Of a stretch of DNA of 64,000 nt, positions 61,425-64,000 are shown in pieces. Position 1 is the stretch's first letter. Every line of letters starts with the position of its first letter. The stretch is from Brachybacterium paraconglomeratum (GTDB lineage: Bacteria; Actinomycetota; Actinomycetes; Actinomycetales; Dermabacteraceae). The notes below the pieces were generated by a model. That model had not been told where the DNA came from. It saw only the letters and a list, made by a program, of their open reading frames with translations, and searched no databases. Where the stretch lies: positions 62,001 to 126,000 of the forward strand of contig NZ_ML133860.1 of the NCBI RefSeq assembly GCF_003994255.1, written 5' to 3'. A program made the position numbers and the translations under genes.

Positions 61425-64000
61425 CAGCTCCGTTCGCGCTTCGCCAGGTCGGCGGCGGTGAGCGCTACCTGCATGACGTACGGCCGCTCGCCACGGCGGA
61501 CGTAGCGGCCACGCCCGGGAGGCATGCGCTCTGGATAGATCCGAGGGAGGACCGGGCCCTCTGCGCGGTCACCGGACATGAGGAGAGTCGCCCCGCCGGT
61601 CTCGCGCAGCGCCAGGACGACGGGGTAGTACATGGCTCTGCTCGCTCCGGAGACAGGACGTGTCAGAACGATGTGCAGGCCCAGATCTCTCGCCGAGGGC
61701 AGGTGAGGCATCAGCGGGGCCAACGGTTCCTCCCCGCCGGCGGAGACGATGTCGTGGTCGTCGACGAGCAGCACCACCATCGGGGCCTTCTTGTTCTCCT
61801 CCGCTGTCCTGGTGGGCCTCCTCTCCATCTCGACGGCGATGGACGAGGCGAGACCGGAAGCCTGCCTCGATGAGGTCGCGTGAGCTGCGAGGTACTCCTC
61901 CGGGATCACCTCGGGCACCTGGCCGCGAGGATCGATCACCGCGATGGCGAGCTCCTCGGGGGTGTACCTCGCGATGAGGGCCTCGGCGATGGTGCGGAGG
62001 GCACTGGTCTTGCCGCACTTCGCGTCCCCGAGCACGAGAAGGTGCTGGTCCCCGTCCGTGAAGTCCCAGAAGGCCGGGTCCATGGTGTCCTGACGGAGAC
62101 CGAGGGGGACAGCCCGGGGCTCGTCCACCACATCGGGCATCTCCGAGCTGGCCAGGACGGGCGGCAGGAGGCGGATGGGGGCGGCGGACGGCCCGCCCCA
62201 CGACTGCGCCGAGGTGCGCGCGAGCTCCTCCAGGGCGTCTCCGACTTCGCTGTGCTCGACGATCTCGAGCGTCGGCTGTGCGATCTGGCCGAGGAGGCCT
62301 GCATCGGAGAGCGCGCGCCCCGGCACATCGTCCGGGATGGTCTCGGCGAGCTTGCGGTCGATCACGGACTCCGTGGGGTCGTTCAGCCGGAGCTCGATCC
62401 GAGTGCCGAACAGCGACTGGTGCGCCATGCGCATCTCGCCCCATCGACTCAGTGTGACGACGAGGTGGATCCCGAAGCTCGATGCACGGCCCATCAGGTC
62501 CAGGAAGGCGGGCTCGAGGGACTCGAGATCGGTCCGCAGCGCCCCGTAGCCGTCCAGCAGCACGACCACGTCGGCGCTCTGGAGCTGCGGGAGTCTGCCC
62601 GAGGAATGGAGCTGGCGGAGGTGTGCGACCGACTCGATCCGATGCTCCTTGAAGAGCCTTTCGCGCTGGGCGATCATCCCTGCCAGCTCCTCGACCAGCC
62701 GAGTGATCCGAGTCTCGTCGCCGCGGGTGGCGACGCCTCCGACGTGCGGGAACTGCTCGAGCCTGCGCAGGCCGGACCCGGTGAGGTCCATGCCGTAGAT
62801 GGCGACCTGCTGCGGTGTGCAGGTGAGAGCGAGCGATGCGCCGATGGTCCTCAGCAGCGTGCTGCGCCCGGTCTGCGGCGCACCGGTGATGATCAGATGA
62901 CCGCCTGCACGTGTCAGGTCCACGACCCATGGAGCCTGGGATTGGCGCATCGGATCGTCCTGGAGCCCGATGGTCACGCTCAGGCCGGATGCGCCGGAGT
63001 CCGCTCCTTCGAGGACGTGGCCCAGCGCGAGCCCGCTCTCCAGCGGGGGAAGCCATACCGGTGGCAGGCCTCCGGGACCGGATCTCAGGTGGTCGACCAT
63101 CTCGTCGACGAGGCTCCGGCCCACATCAGGCCGGTGGAGGACCGGCGCTTCCGGCGCATCCTCACCGGTCGCGATGCCGTTGTATGTGGGAAGGAGGAAG
63201 ACACGGCGCTCGTCCTCAACCGGGGTGCGCTGGACCGCGGTGGGCATCGGCCCGGAGACGTAGCCTGCACGGAATCTCTGATAGATGCTCGTGTCGACCT
63301 TGAGATATCCGTAGCCGGGCAGGGAGGGGAGGCTGAACGCGTCCGCCGTATCGAGCACGATCTGCGATTCCGCTTCGCTGAAGGTGCGCAGCCCCAGTCG
63401 GTAGGAGAGATAGGTGTCCAGGCCGCGAAGCTGCCCGCCCTCGATGCGCTGGCTGGACAGGAGCAGGTGGACGCCGATGGATCGGCCGATACGACCGATC
63501 TGCAGGAAGAGGTCGATGAACTCGCGCTCCGCGGTGAGCAGCTCGCCGAACTCGTCGATGACGACGAGGAGATGCGGCATCGGTGGGAGGTCGGGATTGG
63601 TGCGACGCAGTTCGCGATAGTGGGTGATCGACGGCGAGGAATCAGCATCCTTGAGCAGCTGCTGGCGTCGGACCACCTCGCCCTGGAGCGAGGAGCGGGC
63701 CCGGACGGTCAGCTGGGGGTCGTCGGCGAGGTTGTCGATGAGCCCGGCGATGTGGGGGAGTCCGGAGAACGGGGCGAAGGCCGCACCGCCCTTGTAGTCC
63801 ACCAGGATCATGGAGAGGTCTTCGGGAGAGTGGCCGAGCGCGAGCGACAGCACGAGGGTCCGCAGCAGCTCCGACTTGCCGGATCCGGTCGCGCCGATGC
63901 AGATGCCGTGAGGACCCATGCCTTGCTGTGCGGCTTCCTTGAGATCCAGATGCATCGGGGATCCATGATCATCGACCGCGAAGGGGACGCGGAGGAACTC
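61424..64000 (-). CDS. eccC: Type VII secretion ATPase EccC (FtsK/SpoIIIE family), N-terminus missing
   Basis: The C-terminal 858 residues of the membrane ATPase that drives ESX/type VII secretion; the gene enters from the right edge of the window. Three FtsK/SpoIIIE domains are present. D1 is canonical, with Walker A GATGSGKSELLRTL and Walker B HLLVVIDEFGELL. D2 has a changed P-loop GAPQTGRSTLLRT, with Arg for Lys, and Walker-like VVVLLDGYGALR. D3 has GDAKCGKTSALRT and MVVLLVDDHDIV. This is the usual pattern in which D1 does the work and D2/D3 bind substrate signals. The N-terminal transmembrane helices and DUF domain lie outside the window. By eye the codons are less GC-saturated than in the rest of the window. 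Confidence 0.93.
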   Translation of the reverse strand, partial: EFLRVPFAVDDHGSPMHLDLKEAAQQGMGPHGICIGATGSGKSELLRTLVLSLALGHSPEDLSMILVDYKGGAAFAPFSGLPHIAGLIDNLADDPQLTVRARSSLQGEVVRRQQLLKDADSSPSITHYRELRRTNPDLPPMPHLLVVIDEFGELLTAEREFIDLFLQIGRIGRSIGVHLLLSSQRIEGGQLRGLDTYLSYRLGLRTFSEAESQIVLDTADAFSLPSLPGYGYLKVDTSIYQRFRAGYVSGPMPTAVQRTPVEDERRVFLLPTYNGIATGEDAPEAPVLHRPDVGRSLVDEMVDHLRSGPGGLPPVWLPPLESGLALGHVLEGADSGASGLSVTIGLQDDPMRQSQAPWVVDLTRAGGHLIITGAPQTGRSTLLRTIGASLALTCTPQQVAIYGMDLTGSGLRRLEQFPHVGGVATRGDETRITRLVEELAGMIAQRERLFKEHRIESVAHLRQLHSSGRLPQLQSADVVVLLDGYGALRTDLESLEPAFLDLMGRASSFGIHLVVTLSRWGEMRMAHQSLFGTRIELRLNDPTESVIDRKLAETIPDDVPGRALSDAGLLGQIAQPTLEIVEHSEVGDALEELARTSAQSWGGPSAAPIRLLPPVLASSEMPDVVDEPRAVPLGLRQDTMDPAFWDFTDGDQHLLVLGDAKCGKTSALRTIAEALIARYTPEELAIAVIDPRGQVPEVIPEEYLAAHATSSRQASGLASSIAVEMERRPTRTAEENKKAPMVVLLVDDHDIVSAGGEEPLAPLMPHLPSARDLGLHIVLTRPVSGASRAMYYPVVLALRETGGATLLMSGDRAEGPVLPRIYPERMPPGRGRYVRRGERPYVMQVALTAADLAKRERS

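Overview
This window is a single, essentially gene-packed chromosomal segment of a very high-GC actinobacterium. The gene order hom-thrC-thrB-rho-rpmE-prfA-prmC-sua5-wecA-atpIBEFHAGDC, the presence of nucS, GlgE, a multifunctional 2-oxoglutarate decarboxylase start, EccC and actinobacterial-type LigA all point to Actinomycetota; the particular mixture (type VII secretion fragment, OtsA-OtsB fusion, long Rho insert) fits Micrococcales, and I infer a Brachybacterium-like (Dermabacteraceae) genome without being able to run a search. No insertion sequence, prophage, CRISPR array or rRNA is visible.

Layout. 1-2.3 kb: N-terminus of kgd and an OmpR-type two-component pair, all on the minus strand. 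2.7-4.8 kb: a secreted M23 peptidase, tsaD and tRNA-Arg(CCG). 4.9-7.2 kb (minus): trehalose synthesis as one OtsA-OtsB polypeptide. 7.5-14.8 kb: lysA and the homoserine/threonine block followed by rho with a long Q/N/R/D-rich insert. 15.1-18.1 kb: a two-gene LacI-controlled cassette (Gfo/Idh/MocA-aldo/keto reductase fusion plus its repressor) set into the otherwise conserved rho-rpmE interval. 18.3-23.4 kb: rpmE, prfA, prmC, sua5, wecA, atpI, the last five translationally coupled. 23.5-31.2 kb: complete F1Fo ATP synthase and a DUF2550 gene. 31.2-33.2 kb (minus): nagA and nucS. 33.4-36.6 kb: a membrane protein, a lipoprotein and a thioredoxin-like/TPR protein. 36.7-43.2 kb (minus): glgX-glgE-glgB. 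43.4-49.1 kb: a six-gene MoxR/DUF58/VWA (Bat-like) cluster. 49.1-55.2 kb: cysteine desulfurase, mnmA, a MetE-like protein, ligA. 55.3-60.7 kb: a Tat-secreted protein of unknown role, RecQ with a phosphoribosyltransferase-like tail, and an HTTM-type membrane pair. 60.8-64 kb (minus): the end of a type VII secretion locus (EccC and a MinD-like protein).

The blocks form a coherent housekeeping core: aspartate-family amino acids, translation termination, t6A synthesis (TsaD and Sua5 both present), tRNA thiolation (desulfurase plus MnmA), ATP synthesis, and storage/compatible-solute glucan metabolism (OtsAB, GlgX, GlgE, GlgB). The accessory-looking parts are the LacI cassette, the MoxR/Bat cluster, the HTTM pair and the EccC end.

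Transcription signals are readable: TANNNT-type -10 boxes, several with an extended TGN, precede many genes, and at six genes (response regulator, nucS, glgX, ligA, recQ and the 58994 gene) the -10 lies only 6-7 bases before the start codon, which predicts leaderless mRNAs. Strong hairpins close most transcription units.
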